64,000 bases of DNA from Garcia nutans (Eukaryota > Streptophyta > Magnoliopsida > Malpighiales > Euphorbiaceae). Numbering within the stretch: the stretch's first letter is position 1; every line of letters starts with the position of its first letter. This document shows positions 10,734-22,404 of the stretch, in pieces. The notes below the pieces were generated by a model. That model ran no database searches. It saw only the letters and a program-made list of their open reading frames with translations, and had not been told where the DNA came from. Made by a program: the position numbers and the translations under genes. The DNA lies in NCBI GenBank assembly GCA_947685225.1, contig CANTUV010000035.1, forward strand, positions 9,555,501 to 9,619,500, in the 5' to 3' direction.

Positions 10734-10988
10734 CTAAAGAATTAAATTATGCTTGCACACCTGCAAATCGTCAAGCATCCTCCTAACCTTAACAGCAAAC
10801 CAGTGTATGACTCCAGCATACAGACTGAAAATTGCCAAGGTTGCACACAAGCAAAAGCAACCGCGCTTGATGAAATATTCTCCATTTGCCTGCTTAAGCT
10901 TCATCACCTGCTTAAGTGCTCCTAAAAGCCAACAGGTTAAATTTGAGGAGTTGTCCGTCTCATCAAATGAATTTCTAAAAGCATGCAA
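10734..10988 (-). other. Exon-like ORF with one membrane-like segment, 3' of the SCAI gene
   Basis: An 84-codon minus-strand ORF begins 38 bases past the SCAI stop. It contains basic KLKQANGEYFIKRG followed by a hydrophobic run, CFCLCATLAIFSLYAGVIHWF, then VRRMLDDLQ. A TTTTAG acceptor precedes ALKQ and a CAG/GTGTGC donor follows DDLQ, so part of it could be an internal exon. It may instead be SCAI 3' UTR read by chance. The family is not recognised. Confidence 0.25.
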
Positions 10989-11025
10989 TTCTCCCTAAAT
11001 TTTTTCCAGCAGTTTGTAATCCTAA

Positions 11026-14000
11026 TTACACATCGTCAAAGTGAAAACAATCAGCAACCTTCAGGTGATTTGCAAGTCGGATGACAGCTGAAAGAACATC
11101 ATTGGAGCTTGGAGAGACAGAACTAGGAAGATGGGGCAGACAAACAGGCAGGTATTGCTCACTGTCTTTTGGAGAACGGAATGCAGATAAAACTGACCGA
11201 CAGAATATAAATCTGGAGATCCATTCAGTAAACATGAATCAGCTAGTCAATAAAAGTCTAATGATGTCAAAAAAACAGAAATGATTATTATGATAATAAA
11301 AAATAATAATAAAGCGTGGCTGGAGAGGAAATGGTCCTCGCATTTTTATCATGAAAAATGAAAATATCATCATTGTATCTTGGGAAGACAGTTGATTTCT
11401 GCCTCAAAAGGCCAACAAAATATCAATCAGATCATGTCAACCATAGTGCCATCCACTTTTACTTTTTGTTTATATCTAGAAAAAATTTCATTACTAGGCT
11501 ACTAGCTTAGTAGTCGCATACTTGTCTTGTAGAAGAGATTAGAGATCCAAGCCATACCTAAATATTAGAGAAAGAGATAAATATATACCTTAGAATAAGC
11601 CGCCGTAGAAATGGATCAGACAGTACTTGCGCCCAAACCAGATCCAGGTCCTTTGATGTACAAAGAATCACCTCCCAATCAGATAAGGCATTTGAGAGTA
11701 TTTCCTCTGCCTCATTATAAATATCCTAAAAGTAAAGTACAATTAGCAAAGAGGACAAAGTAGGAACAAGATGACTACCATACAAATTCAAAACATTGTT
11801 ACAGTCAACTTACTGCATCTCTTTTAACATGAAAAGATGAGAGACCAACCATCTGGCAAAATGCTTGTAAAGGAGCAGTCAAGAAAAAGGTAAACTGACT
11901 TCCATTTTTTGTGCTATCAACTTCAGATAGGTTCTTGAATGCTGTCTTCAAAGGTGAAAGTAGCAAGGCAGCTGGCTCTCCCCTTTCTGCACCATGCAAG
12001 ACCTGAAAATCATCCACAATTCACATGTAAGCTGACAGGTGAGAACTTGGGATGACAAAAGATGTAGCAGAAAATCCTGAAAGTTGGATACATATCGAAG
12101 GTGGCTAAACAGCATTATGATATTTTTTAGATTTTAGAATTCCTTATCCAAATAGCCAGGAAGAAATTTTGATTTTGTCAGTAAAAAAGTGTCAGATCTA
12201 AGTACATGTCATACAATGAGGCCAATTACACCCAGCTCCTACTCCCCAACCAGGTGAATAAATAAATGAATCCCACCAAACTCCCAAGCAAAAGCACACA
12301 CCTTGTAGCTTCAGTGAATGGATTGTGCTTTGATGCTATTGTTAGTTAAATCTCCCAATAATTAAGAGGATACCATTCATTTAGAAAAAGATCATAGAAG
12401 GCCTCCCTGTGCAACTGGAAAACAACAGCGAACTGTTTCTCCAAATCTAGGCAAAAGTTATTACTTTTATGAAGTAGAGTTCATTCGTTGTTTTTCTCCC
12501 CAAATGACATTTAGTGAAAGTTCATAGTGCATAAGACTTTTATCTGCTACTAGAAGAATCTACTTCAACAAGGCCAACGTAAAATCATCTAGGACAACCT
12601 TGCTAAAGTGGAATGTTAATATTCAATCACTTCTAGCAGTTATTGTGCATCAGTTAAAGACATCCACCTGAATCTTTCCAACCGGTGACTTGCAATCTCA
12701 TATTAATAAAACGACCAGGAGAAAATGAAACTGACAAGATTTGCACTATTCCATAACCTTTTATTCAATTTACTTTTATCAAATTTTAAATCTTATCTCC
12801 ATAAATTGTGTTCTGCATTTTTCAAGCCCACTGGGCAACGGTTGGCAGCAAATAATTTGGACATCTAAGGTAAACAATGAAACAAAGACATTAAAATGTA
12901 TCCTTAAGCCTCTGTTTGGATGAGAGTAAATAGAAGTAAAGGAAGAGAAAAGAAATTCAATTTCCCTCATTTGCTCTTGTTTGTTATAAGAAACGATAGG
13001 GTAAAGAGGGGTAAAGGGGAGTAAATTTAACATAAATTTAATTTTACCTCTCGTTTACTCTCCTTGCCTTCATTAAAGTAAATTCAATTTCCCCTCTAAT
13101 TTACTCTCATCCAAACATAGGCTAAATGCAATCTTGTTCAGAACAGTTTTGACTTACAAACTAGGTAATGAATAAGAATAAATCAAAATTATCCAAGAAG
13201 TCATACACAAGTTATGACAAACCTGCCTTGAATGCATGGCTGCTGTCACTATCAATAATCAAGAAAAGTGGTCTTCTAGTAAAAGGAATTATATCACCGG
13301 GATAAAGGGCATTTGAACCTGAAATGTTAAAAAGCAGCACACATAATAGTAGAACAGCATCATGGGAAGGAAAAAAAAATTAAAGTATTTGTATTTTAAC
13401 TGGAATTAATAGTAAAATAATTACTAAAGAGAGGAAATAGAAAGCCACCTACCACCAGCTCCCCGGGGACCTAACCACAGGTAATTGTCATGATAGTCAC
13501 TTGATTCTCGCTGACCATTAGTATAAGATTCAGATGAACTACTCTGTTCGCTGGATGTTCCAGAAACAACTTTGTTTTTTGAAGACTTCCTTGATCCTAT
13601 ATAGCTTCCTGTATGAGAAACATTAATTTGACCAGCCTTCCCTGCACAAGGGAATCATGAGGGCCATTAATATGAGTATGATCAGTTGCTTTCCAGTAGC
13701 GGCATGGAGATAAATTAACCTGAGACTGATAGATATATTAACATAATGCTTTCTGGGGGCAGCTCTGCACAAATTGTTGCAATGACCTGAACAAAATAAT
13801 GGGGTAAACGAACTTAATGATTCTAAATCCATAACAAAAAGGGACATTTATAGGTGCACAATGCATGAATACTTACATGCTCATGACTAGCACTAGAATT
13901 AGCTTCTGATTATCGTAAGCCCATATTCTGTTGTTTACATTACAGGCAACATGTATGAAGTTTTTGCTAATTGAGCTACTGATGATTTATTTTTGTTGCA

Positions 14001-17000
14001 AGGAGAAATAGTGAAGAAACTACTCCTTACATAGCAAGTACATCTTTGGACAAAAGATAGAGTATATGCCTCGGAAAAAAATTAATTGACTGTAAGCTAA
14101 ATGTTGAATGAAGGCAAAAACAAAGTAGATTTTCGTTATGTGATTACACTATCACGAGGCATAACTACCAGGAAATCTTTATAATAACCATCTAAATGAA
14201 CATAACTCTAACAGTAAGTAAATATGGCAATGTAATTGTCTTACACAGTGGAAAGTAACTTTAACAAAACTAACCGCTAATAAATGTGTCGCAGAAGGAC
14301 GATAGAGAACAGCCTTCCTAGGATTGGGCGGTAAACTTGGATCAGTCAAATCAGCAGCCAAGTTTATATCTATTAGTCCAGAAGCTCCAGAATGATCAGT
14401 TACATTCCCATTTTCATATGAGTCAACTGCACGCTTTTGGTAGGTGGATTGAACAGGATGCTTTTGGCAAAAAGACCCACTTGGCTCCCATTCCAAACAC
14501 TGCAGCATTCTATAAGTGTCTAAAGTAAGTTCTGCAAATTTGACCTGCACATAACATAACAACATAACAGGCTGTAAGTATCTCTCTTTCCACAACAAAT
14601 TTCCAAGCATTTAAATCAAAGCAATGCATAGACAGACAACCATACAAACATCAAAAACTTTTCACCTCATTCCGGTAATAGCTTGTGAGGATTGCATCTT
14701 TAAACTTTACGACCTTCCTTGCATGGAAGCGGGCCACATATGGATGTGAAGTTGGATGTGAATCAAACAAAACACTATACCGCAAAGGCCTGACACTTGT
14801 AAAGGTAGTATCAACTTCCATAAAATGGGTAATTTCTTGCACCACTAGCTTCCACTCTTTGAAATTTGTTTCCTGAGAAGATATAGTGTGGAAATCATTG
14901 ATTATGCCAGTACAAAGTACCAACTGAAAGTCATATATAGTAAATTGCAGTTAAGAGCAATAAAATATATAACTATTAAGCTTAAGCAAATGTGCACATG
15001 CATGAAATATGCAAATTTAGGTGTTAACTAGAAATTATGAGAGATCTAAAAAATGACTCCAAATTCTTAAATAGTCTTATAAAGATGTTAGGATTCTTCT
15101 ATCAGTTAAAAGTTTAAAAAAATTCCTTTTGCATATTAATTTGGATTCCTGTGTAATAATCCCTAATCATTTTAATTACCTTCCACTTAAAAATACTTAA
15201 GATTGCTCAAGTTATGAGAAAGAAAATTCTTTTCAAAAATAAGTGAAAAAGAAGTACAGATTATTTAGCGTACAAACAACGCTATTTCAATTGTTTCACA
15301 GGATGGGGAGCAGGGGCAGAACTAGACTTCAAAAAAGAAATTTGTTTTTTTTTTGGGAGGGTTAAATTTAGGGGTGCCAAAATTATATCTCTTCATTTAT
15401 ATGGATAACAAAAATTTTTTAAGAGAATTAGGGGTCATAAGCATACAACTAATGATAAATCATAAATAATATTAGAATTTTTGGCGGGTAAATGCATATA
15501 TTTTTTAGAAGCATGTAATATATATACATAATAATCTTAGTTTGGAAAAGTTCGGGGCCAATACTGTAGGTCTGCCCCTGATGAAGTGCAATACTTATAA
15601 ATTACACATCAACTTACCCATCCTGACATGGCAAATTAAACAAAGGATTATAATATAATTTTCAACCTCCAGTCTAATAAATAATGCACTCAAATATGAC
15701 ATCTAAAACAGAACAAGGGAAATAGGACAAGTGATAATAAGCAATTTTAGTAATCTTTGCTAGTGTTTGCAGGTATATAAGAGAAGAGGCGGAAAGTTAG
15801 GAAAGGAAGAGATAGAGCAGTATACAACTCCTTTGCCAAGTTGTTTTTAGCTTTTCACATCTTCAAATCTTTCAACTTAAATAAGCAGAGTAGCATTCCA
15901 GGTGTCTTAACTTTTTATGATTCATATGTCCATTATATTGTCTTTTGGCCTTTTACAGTTTCAAGTGCTTTAATTTAAAGAGTTGCCACTTCATCACCCA
16001 CCTTACTAAGATTGGACTTTTTCCCATCATTCTTCGTTCCCTTTCCCTCTTTCCCTCTTAAAAATGGGACCAAAAACCCACATGGCCAGCAGTTGCCCAG
16101 CAATACCAAACTTGAAAAGAAATGGAAGATTTTCATTACATCCAAAGCAATGAAGACTTGATAGTGTATGAGAAAGCTTTACCTCACACATGCTTGGAAC
16201 TCCAAAGCTTTTCCTAGTTGTGTAAGATCAAGGACAACTCTGAACTTTTAGCTCCTCTCTTCACATGACAAATCTAAAAGCCAAGGAACTGCCCAGATCT
16301 AAAAATTGCATCACCTATAACATTGTAAAAATAAGGCATACCTTCATCAGGTCTAGGCATAGAGATTGAAACTCCAATATTTTTCACTCCCAATCCAATT
16401 CTTAGTTTTGTACCAAAAAATCACGGTAGGTTCTACAAATTGCCCTTCTCATGCAAGAGAATAGATCTTTCACTCTCAACTTAATCCTGAACTCTTAAAC
16501 CTTTTTTTTTTCCAGAAAATTGCATTTCAGCACCCTAACCCACTCAGACAGCCTTCAAAATTGTATATTTGTAAATGGATAACTATACAGAAAGATAAAA
16601 TTTTTTGAATAAATGTCCTTTACTATGATATATAATGCATGTAAATTGCACAAAATAACCGCAATCCTAGATCAAATTCAGACGCCTCAAGTTGCATAAA
16701 ATATCTAATTTGCAGTCCCAGAATACCGACTGGATTGACCTAGATAATCTGAGTTTGCATATCATGCATCATCTTCATTCAGATAACAATCTAAAATATT
16801 TGAAAGAACAAAAATAAATAAATAAAAGAGAGAAAAATCCTCTACGTATTCCCTTTACCTCCTAAAACTGAAAAATAATTGAATCTCCACAGCACTGGTC
16901 CATGGTTTTTAATCTTACAAGAAAAAAAAATCTTTTACTTGTCCAGGTAACCAAAAAAAAAAACATAAGAACTTGTTTTATCATGTTTCAACCAATTTCC

Positions 17001-17984
17001 GTAGAAACAAGGCAGCAAAATAAATTAATAGGTCTTTCCTTTTGCAGCAAAACAAATACACGATTCTACTCAAATCCTTCAGAAAAAAAAATAATAACAC
17101 CAATTCTAAAAATGAACCTCAAATTTAATCCAATTTCACAAAAACCGCAAAGACCACACACCGGACTGCTAATTAAGCAAAGTCTAACCGAAACCCAGAC
17201 CTACCATAATCAACAAAAGAGCTGATTCACACCAAAAGAGCTTTCCTCACCTCCAATTCCACAAATTGCCTCATTCAATATTTAATCTCGCTAAATATCA
17301 TCAGATATAACAAAAAATTACTACGTAAAACCTAAAATTGAACATTCAGATTTTTTTATTTTCTCAGACATTACTGAAAGGGAAAAAAAAATCAATAAAC
17401 CAGCAAGAGAAAGCAAAGACCTGAAAGAGACAAAAAAATTCAAGCCAAAATAAACATAAATGTTTTCCACTAAAAGATTAAAAAATTACCCGAAAATTTG
17501 ACTTGCTATCATCAACAAGAGCTCTAAACTTGTCGGCAAGCAATTGAACCATCTCAGTCCGGTTCAAAATCACAGAAACAAGCAAAAACCGCGCGTAAAA
17601 CCTCAACTCCTTAAATCTCACTCCAAGATCCTTAACTTTAGCTCCTTCAAAATATCTACGATGCAAAATCGCCTCATAGAACACATACGCTTCCACCAAA
17701 AACCTCGCTTCACTTGTTCTCATATACTGATTAAAGTACAACTGGCCGATCCGACTAGCGATCTCGCCTATTTCCCACCGGTTTAAACCAGTCTCAACCA
17801 GTTTGGACCTGTTCTCCTGCTGGTACTTCCATAGCCGCATGTAAGCCTTGAAAACTTTCTGAAAATAACGGTTTTGGGAGTGGCCGTACGACGGAAGGTC
17901 ACGAACGAGAGCGAACTTCCGGTCCGCGCTCTCCACCAAAGCACGAAAGGTTTGCGAAACGACGTCGTTCTTAGCAGCGGCCAT
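11026..17984 (-). CDS. SCAI: SCAI homologue (DUF3550/UPF0682), nine exons
   Basis: Exons (minus): 17490-17984, 14666-14872, 14275-14544, 13720-13786, 13453-13641, 13227-13318, 11814-12002, 11589-11725, 11026-11212. Phases join cleanly into 610 aa with a TAA stop, a length I consider normal for plant SCAI-like proteins. Family blocks include an N-terminal helical region (YFQKVFKAYMRLWKYQQENR, residues about 40-60), ETNFKEWKLVVQEI (166-179), RPLRYSVLFDSHP, VIATICAELPPES, RRPLFLIIDSDSSHAFK, HGAERGEPAALLLSP, QFTFFLTAPLQAFC and LSDPFLRRLIL. Human SCAI restrains MRTF/SRF transcription and acts in double-strand-break repair; the plant role is not inferable here. Eight introns: seven are GT-AG, but the one after exon 6 has a GC donor (AAG/GCAGGT), needed to keep frame. 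The 2.6-kb first intron and the sixth intron each carry a MITE. The start ATG is the first after a CT-rich leader, with a TATA box 167 bases upstream. Confidence 0.93.
12908..13122. mobile_element. Tourist-like (PIF/Harbinger) MITE in SCAI intron 6
   Basis: The 215-bp element has terminal inverted repeats beginning GCCTCTGTTTGGATGAGAG on the left and GCCTATGTTTGGATGAGAG (reverse complement) on the right. It is flanked by TAA (12905-12907 and 13123-13125), the standard PIF/Harbinger target duplication. The homology continues inward, so the whole can fold into a long imperfect hairpin. It has no coding capacity. Confidence 0.85.
15311..15580. mobile_element. hAT-type MITE in SCAI intron 1
   Basis: The 270-bp element runs from CAGGGGCAGAACTAGA to TCTGCCCCTG. 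Its ends are inverted repeats (CAGGGGCAGA on both), the form of hAT-Tip100-like termini. Flanking 8-mers ATGGGGAG and ATGAAGTG agree at only five positions, so the duplication is decayed or absent. It is non-coding. Confidence 0.7.
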
Positions 17985-18150
17985 AAAAGGCGGAGCAGAG
18001 GCGCTACTAGCGGAGGTGGTTGATGGTTATCATGGGGAAACGTGCACGAAGAAGAGAGAGAAAGAATGTGTGCTTAGAGAGACAGTGAGCTTTTGTTTTC
18101 CTTTTTCTTTTTTTTTTTCTTATGTGAGCTAGGAGTTTACGGTGTCAGCT

Positions 18151-18159
18151 CTTTATATA
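18151..18159 (-). promoter_or_regulatory. TATA box of the SCAI gene
   Basis: TATATAAAG on the minus strand, 167 bases before the ATG. It is followed by a CT-rich leader (TCTCTCTAAGCACACATTC...) typical of plant 5' UTRs. Confidence 0.6.
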
Positions 18160-18740
18160 TGCATACACTTTGCTTTTATTTTTTATTTTTATAAAGTTTT
18201 GTAGTTTTAATTATAAATTTTATGTTCCTCAAAAAAAATTATTATTTTTATTTGCTTATTATTATTAGTATTAATTTCAGTGAATTACAGTGGCGGCGTT
18301 TAGAGAGAGAAAGAGACACTGAAGAAGCTTTTGATAACCGGCCGTTATTAAATGGCGAAGACTGTCACTGTTAAAAGTGGAGATTATTGCGTGTGTCGCT
18401 GTCATTAAGTGGCCGTTGACTTTTAATCTTGTCATAGTGATCTAACGATGCAGGATGTAAGAGAACCAACGACTTTGATTGTTAATGTTATGTTGTCATT
18501 TTTTGCTTTGATGCCCTTTTCTTTTGATTTATTTATATTTTACTTCCCTAATTCTTATGAAATTGTAGACTGCTCCTAATATTTTGACCGCCTGTGGCCA
18601 CCTGGGTTCACGTCTTATGCATACACAGCGGCGAAACGACCATGGAGTCATGGGGGGTCACACGACCTCCCCTCGCCGGCCTCCAGACGTGGAGGATACC
18701 TGTTGCCGGCTGCAAGCGCTGAAACTCAGCCCAGACGAGA

Positions 18741-18774
18741 TTGCAGCGAGGGGTTGACGAACCCCTCGCTGCAA
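18741..18774. repeat. Perfect 15-bp hairpin with GACG loop
   Basis: TTGCAGCGAGGGGTT pairs with AACCCCTCGCTGCAA across a 4-base loop. The same arm sequence recurs in the hairpin at 19268-19299. Confidence 0.95.
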
Positions 18775-18992
18775 TTTCATTTTTTTTATTATAAAATAGT
18801 CCCTGGCCAGGGATAGCGTCGTATTTGCGTGTAAAATACTTATTTAATTTATATAATTTTGTTTAATATTTTAATATTTTATTATATTTTGTATTTTGTT
18901 TGAGTGTTATTTACAGATAATTAATATTTGAAGTAGAAATAAATAAAGAAAGGGCAAAAGTTGAAGTGGAAAACAAAGTGCAGCTTGCAATC

Positions 18993-19158
18993 AAGCGCGG
19001 GCGCGAAGGAAAGTAAGCGCGGGCGCGAAGGAAAGTAAGCGCGGGCGCGCTCCAGCAAATGGAAGCAAGCACGCGGGCGCGAAGGAAAGAAAGCGCGGGC
19101 GCGCTCAGCAAAGGGAAGCAAGCGCGGGCGCGCTGCTCAGTGGAAGCAAGCGCGGGCG
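18993..19158. repeat. GCGCGGGCGCG tandem array
   Basis: Seven copies of AAGCGCGGGCGCG or close variants are spaced by GAAGGAAAGT- or CTCAGCAAAGGGAAGC-type linkers. The spacing alternates between about 22 and 30-35 bases. All lie inside the hAT element. Confidence 0.9.
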
Positions 19159-19206
19159 TTTATGGAAACTATGCCGTTTCTCCAGGGGTTTATTTATAAA
19201 AAAAAT

Positions 19207-19246
19207 TTAGTCCTTGGCGAAACGACGCCGTTTCGCCAAGGACTAA
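19207..19246. repeat. Perfect 18-bp hairpin around an AAACGACGCCGTTT core
   Basis: TTAGTCCTTGGCGAAACG pairs exactly with CGTTTCGCCAAGGACTAA across a 4-base loop (ACGC). Confidence 0.95.
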
Positions 19247-19267
19247 TTTATAAAAAAAAATTTTATT

Positions 19268-19299
19268 TGCAGCGAGGGGTTCGTCTACCCCTCGCTGCA
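19268..19299. repeat. 13-bp hairpin, partial copy of the one at 18741
   Basis: TGCAGCGAGGGGT pairs with ACCCCTCGCTGCA across a 6-base loop. The arms match the first hairpin of this element, pointing to internal duplication. Confidence 0.95.
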
Positions 19300-19450
19300 T
19301 TAAAATTTTGAAACTCAGTCTGTTTCCTCTCCAACCAAAAAGACAGCCACTGCCAGCAGCACCCACCCAGGCCTAGCCGCAGCACCGCCGACCACCGCCA
19401 TCCACGACGACCCCCCTAGTAAATTTTCTGGTTCCGCCACTGTGCATACA

Positions 19451-21628
19451 GTTGTGTGATTAATAGGCAATAAATAAATAATTTAATTAGATTTCAAGAT
19501 TAATTAAATTCATTAAAAATTTTAGAATAGTAATAATATAATAATACTTTATACTATTTTATTCTAGAAAAAAATATAATAAAAAAAAACTAAGGTTTTG
19601 GTTGATTTGAGTTGAGGAAATGGATATATGGCTTTCATTTGAATTCTGATGGTGGGTCACCTTGCATGCTAACCTCTCTCTTTTCTCACGACTTGTAGTT
19701 TCATTTTCACTCAATTTCATCGGTCTGTCTTTATCTTTATTTGCTCCTCTCTCTTCATTCCTTTTCTGTTTGGTTGCTAAGAAAATAGAGGAAGATGAGA
19801 TTCATCAGGTTTATATAGTTATAGATCAATTTTTCTAGTAGTTATAGATTCGTTGAGTTTAAGATTTTTTTTTGCTTTCCTAATTTCCTTTTTTCGTTTT
19901 AAAATATTTAATTTCTTACTAATTTTTATTTTCAGAATAGTAATTAAATTAGTTGAAATGAATAGAAGAATTTTAAAATAAAATAATATATATTAAAAGA
20001 AGAAGAAAAAAAACACCCTTCCAACTACTAATTAGATTTCTTGTTCCACCATCCAATTTCAATGAGAATTTCTCATGAGTTTGTACATAAACAACTAACT
20101 AAATTTCTTGTTCCTCTAGCTAATTTAACTACCTTTTTTATTAATATAAAAAAATTCATTGCTAGTTGGTGTAAAGAACTTATAATTAGGGAAGTATATA
20201 TATATTATACTTCTATTGCATTAAAATTAATTTTTTTTAATGATTTTTTTTATTTTAACGTGAATGGTTTGCTTTTAAAAATGAATTTAGCGTATTATGA
20301 GAGAAATTTAAAAAAAAAATCAAAATCTCATATGATAGAAAGTATGAAAAAATTTGAAAATGTTACTACTTTAAGGGAAAAGAAAATTGGATTTTGAAGT
20401 TTTGATTTTATCAAACCTTATGACCGAAAGGGTGAAATATGCAACCTAAGTCCTCGTAAGCCGTGACCATATGGCAAAAGCTAGGGGTGAAATTTCTATA
20501 TGCAATGTTGACTTTTAAAAGGAAATCCAACGCTATTTTTTTTATTTATCGTATAATTATGGTCCAGAAGTCTTATTATGTTGCCACTAGCCAGTGCTTT
20601 AATGCTAACTTCCCTAATTGAAGGAAAAAAATATTATTAGAATTTAAAGATTCATAATTGATAAAAAGAAAAAAACAAACAAAATTATGAAAACTCGACT
20701 ATCCACCAAATAACAAATTATAAACCATTAAAATATAATTTAATAATAAAAAATATGTATTACTTCCATTTAAATATTAAATTCAAATATAAATATTTTC
20801 TCTTCATATATATAATTAATAAAAAAAATAACAATATTATAATATAACAATTACAACTGCCATCGAAAAAGGATGCCAATCGAATAGAGCACGTACCAAA
20901 ACATTTTATCAATGCCACTCAAAATTATCAACATAATCATCTCAATATATATCATCATTAGTATATTCCTAATTAACAAAATTCTACATCAATTATATAA
21001 CTGATTGAACTATAAAAGATTATAAATAATAAGAATATCAATGTGGAACATAGGAATATAACTTAATCAATATCGGCATGCAATGAGAGTTTATAAATCT
21101 TAAATTTGATGTTCGTAAAAAACATCATAACATAGTAAAAAAGCTAATGAAACCATTACATATCATTGTCAATCGGTCCTAATTTTATTTATGTGACAGA
21201 CATCAAGATTTAGTAATATATGATATTATATGGTATGATATAATATGATATTAAAAATAATATTTATCATGTTTAGAAAGATGATATGATATAATATAAT
21301 TAAATAAAAAATAATTTTATTTAATTTAATAATATTTTAAAAATTTTAATGTGTTATGAAAATAAAAAATTATTTATCAATATATATTTAATATTTAAAA
21401 ATTTTATTTTAAATAATAAATAAAAAATTAAATCATATCATACTATGTCAAATCATAGCAAAACAAGAAATAAACAAGAGTTTAAAAGGATATATCATTT
21501 TTGCTTCCCTTCAAACTAAGAGTTTGAAAATGTTTCACTCACTATCATTCTTCCAAAAACTGCCAAAGAAGCTTCAACGGTCTAATTTTATTAAAAATTT
21601 AATTATATAAATTCTCTCTCTCTCTCTT

Positions 21629-21661
<33 letters not shown>

Positions 21662-22404
21662 GTATATATTAATATTAATTATCTTACAAAATTAAGACTA
21701 CCTAAAACAAGAGAAATAGTTTTATTTTTTATTTAAATTTTAGATTTTTTTAATTTTGAAAATAACTTCAATATTAAATCTATTTGTTGATCAAAATCAT
21801 TTACAATGATATTTTCTCTTTGTCATGCAAAAAAAAATTAAACTTTTAATAGAACATAGAATACTAAAATCAATGAGATTTTAGTGCATCTCAAATATTT
21901 ATAACAGGACAATAAACTACTAAAAAACAAATACTTCAATATTTTTTTTGGTTTATTTCTATATCTATAAATAAAAAGCCTGAGAAAAATAATTAAGAAA
22001 GATTGAAAAAGAAACCTGTGGTAGAGATTGGAACAGCGATTGATGTCGGTGAAGGTAGAATAGTATTTGGATCGGCAATGCCAAAAAAGGGGAATGTGGT
22101 GATGAAACTTCTGGCTTCACCTGAAAATAATTTTGTTATTGGGGACAAATTTCCTTTTTTTTTCTTTTTTCATTTATATATTATGTATATGATAGTTTTG
22201 TGTCAAAAATGAATTAAAAATCACAATCATCATGTTATCATGATCCAAAACAATTTCCCCCACCCATCTCTCCAAATTAAACAACATGTACAACTAAATA
22301 TTATCTGTCATTTTATCCATAAATATATATTTTCTTAATAGTTGAGAAATGTCTATGTATATCTTTTATTTTTTTTTTTAAAAAAAAGTCTTTTACTCAT
22401 AATA
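19451..22404. other. AT-rich intergenic stretch
   Basis: No supported gene. A 118-codon plus-strand ORF at 20041-20397 is AT-driven and matches no family I recognise. Around 21190-21470 the sequence is a palindrome-prone TATGATATAATAT tract that may be an old MITE. A somewhat less AT-rich patch at 22005-22150 reads KKKPVVEIGTAIDVGEGRIV in one frame; it could be a captured exon fragment but is unidentified. Confidence 0.4.
21611..21662 (+). repeat. Compound (CT)n-(TA)n microsatellite
   Basis: A CT/TC run of about 30 bases with one interruption is followed directly by a TA run of about 20 bases. Confidence 0.9.

Larger units (their letters stand above)
18626..19442. mobile_element. Non-autonomous hAT element rich in hairpins and GC repeats
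   Basis: The 817-bp element has ends CAGCGGCGAAAC and, inverted, CAGTGGCGGAAC. It is flanked by an exact 8-bp duplication, TGCATACA (18618-18625 and 19443-19450). Terminal sequence and 8-bp target size define the hAT superfamily (Tip100-like ends). It encodes no transposase. Its interior is far more GC-rich than its surroundings and holds three perfect hairpins and seven copies of an AAGCGCGGGCGCG motif. It lies about 640 bp upstream of the SCAI start codon, so it could affect that promoter. Confidence 0.85.

Noticed and set aside
20041..20397. 118-codon plus-strand ORF as a gene
   Set aside because: Extreme AT composition, no recognised domain, and no promoter or splice context.
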